Source of the DNA: Rhizorhabdus phycosphaerae
Lineage (GTDB): Bacteria > Pseudomonadota > Alphaproteobacteria > Sphingomonadales > Sphingomonadaceae
Length of the DNA stretch: 64,000 nucleotides
NCBI RefSeq assembly: GCF_011044255.1
Contig: NZ_CP049107.1
Span: forward strand, 3,779,001-3,843,000
Direction: 5' to 3'
Part shown: piece by piece, positions 63,831 through 64,000 of the stretch
Layout of the letters: every line of letters begins with the position of its first letter
How positions within the stretch are numbered: position 1 is the first letter of the stretch
Made by a program: the position numbers and the translations under genes
Notes under the pieces: model-generated
Told to the model about the DNA's origin: nothing
Seen by the model: only the letters and a program-made list of their open reading frames with translations
Databases searched by the model: none

Positions 63831-64000
63831 CGCTTTCCGTTCTCGTTGCTTCCGCTGGTTCATTGGCGAATGAGCCACTTGATAAGTTCATAAGCTTCGA
63901 CGATCCCTACTACTGCAATCCCGGCAAAGATCTCGATGCACTCCTACGCGGCCTATTGCGATGGGAGGCCGATGGCGAAAGCTACAAAGGAACGCTGACG
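63803..64000 (+). CDS. Probable secreted protein, cut by window end
   Basis: Open to base 64000. From GTG 63803 the N-terminus is VVYFLRTIVTLSVLVASAGSLA, a plausible signal peptide, then NEPLDKFISFDDPYYC and DLDALLRGLLRWEADGESYKG. GTG 63827 and ATG 63635 are alternative starts. Function unknown; lower GC than neighbours. Confidence 0.4.
   Translation, partial: MVYFLRTIVTLSVLVASAGSLANEPLDKFISFDDPYYCNPGKDLDALLRGLLRWEADGESYKGTLT

Overview
The window is a 64 kb piece of a high-GC alphaproteobacterial chromosome, most probably from the order Sphingomonadales. The clues are the adjacent mfd / sdhE / recG block, tyrS beside anmK, a FecI-FecR-TonB receptor set, several small cysteine-bounded glycine-zipper envelope proteins, and dense GC-rich coding with frequent ATGA/GTGA overlaps. 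Species level cannot be read from this sequence alone. I see no complete insertion sequence, prophage, CRISPR array or rRNA operon; one tRNA gene (Asn, anticodon GTT) is present.

Layout. 1-5.4 kb: the end of the kdp potassium-uptake operon (kdpB partial, kdpC, kdpD, kdpE). 5.4-10.2 kb: a small membrane protein, tRNA-Asn with its terminator, nadK overlapping moaA, and a divergent GGDEF-EAL protein with a degenerate GGDEF site. 10.2-16.3 kb: mfd, sdhE and recG (DNA repair). 16.3-26.3 kb: a PilZ protein, a DUF885 zinc-hydrolase-like protein, tyrS, anmK, an SLC13-type permease with TrkA-C domains, an MscS channel, a CoxE-like VWA protein overlapping an MFS transporter. 26.4-28.6 kb: three paralogous glycine-zipper envelope proteins, one carrying an array of 15-residue aromatic repeats. 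28.7-32.1 kb: class I ribonucleotide reductase, nrdA and nrdB, with a tiny membrane-protein gene between them and an NrdR-box-like site upstream. 32.6-43.5 kb, all on the minus strand: a small membrane protein, a large autotransporter, and a chain of five overlapping genes (glycosyltransferase 39, a second polytopic membrane protein, ECF sigma factor, FecR anti-sigma factor, TonB-dependent transducer). 43.5-47.8 kb: ZntB/CorA transporter, small helical protein, acyltransferase 3, an SGNH-like secreted protein with a lectin-like tail. 47.8-51.7 kb: a FCD-type GntR regulator with a perfect operator palindrome, divergent from an SDR / acyl-CoA dehydrogenase / phosphotransferase operon that resembles hydroxyacyl-CoA catabolic modules. 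51.9-56.4 kb: a MASE1-GGDEF diguanylate cyclase convergent with a membrane class III adenylate cyclase. 56.7-63.4 kb: secreted hypothetical, fdhD-mobA, an acyl-CoA ligase, merC-like plus zur, and dxs. 63.4-64 kb: a lower-GC tail with small ORFs and the start of a probable secreted protein cut by the window end.

Most genes are housekeeping or ordinary accessory functions. The most unusual signals are the translationally coupled GT-C / ECF sigma / FecR / TonB-receptor chain followed by an autotransporter with calcium-loop-like motifs, the glycine-zipper trio with the GYYDxxGRWV repeat array, a Shine-Dalgarno sequence buried in a perfect 11-bp hairpin before the MFS gene, and the GntR-controlled SDR/ACAD/kinase operon.
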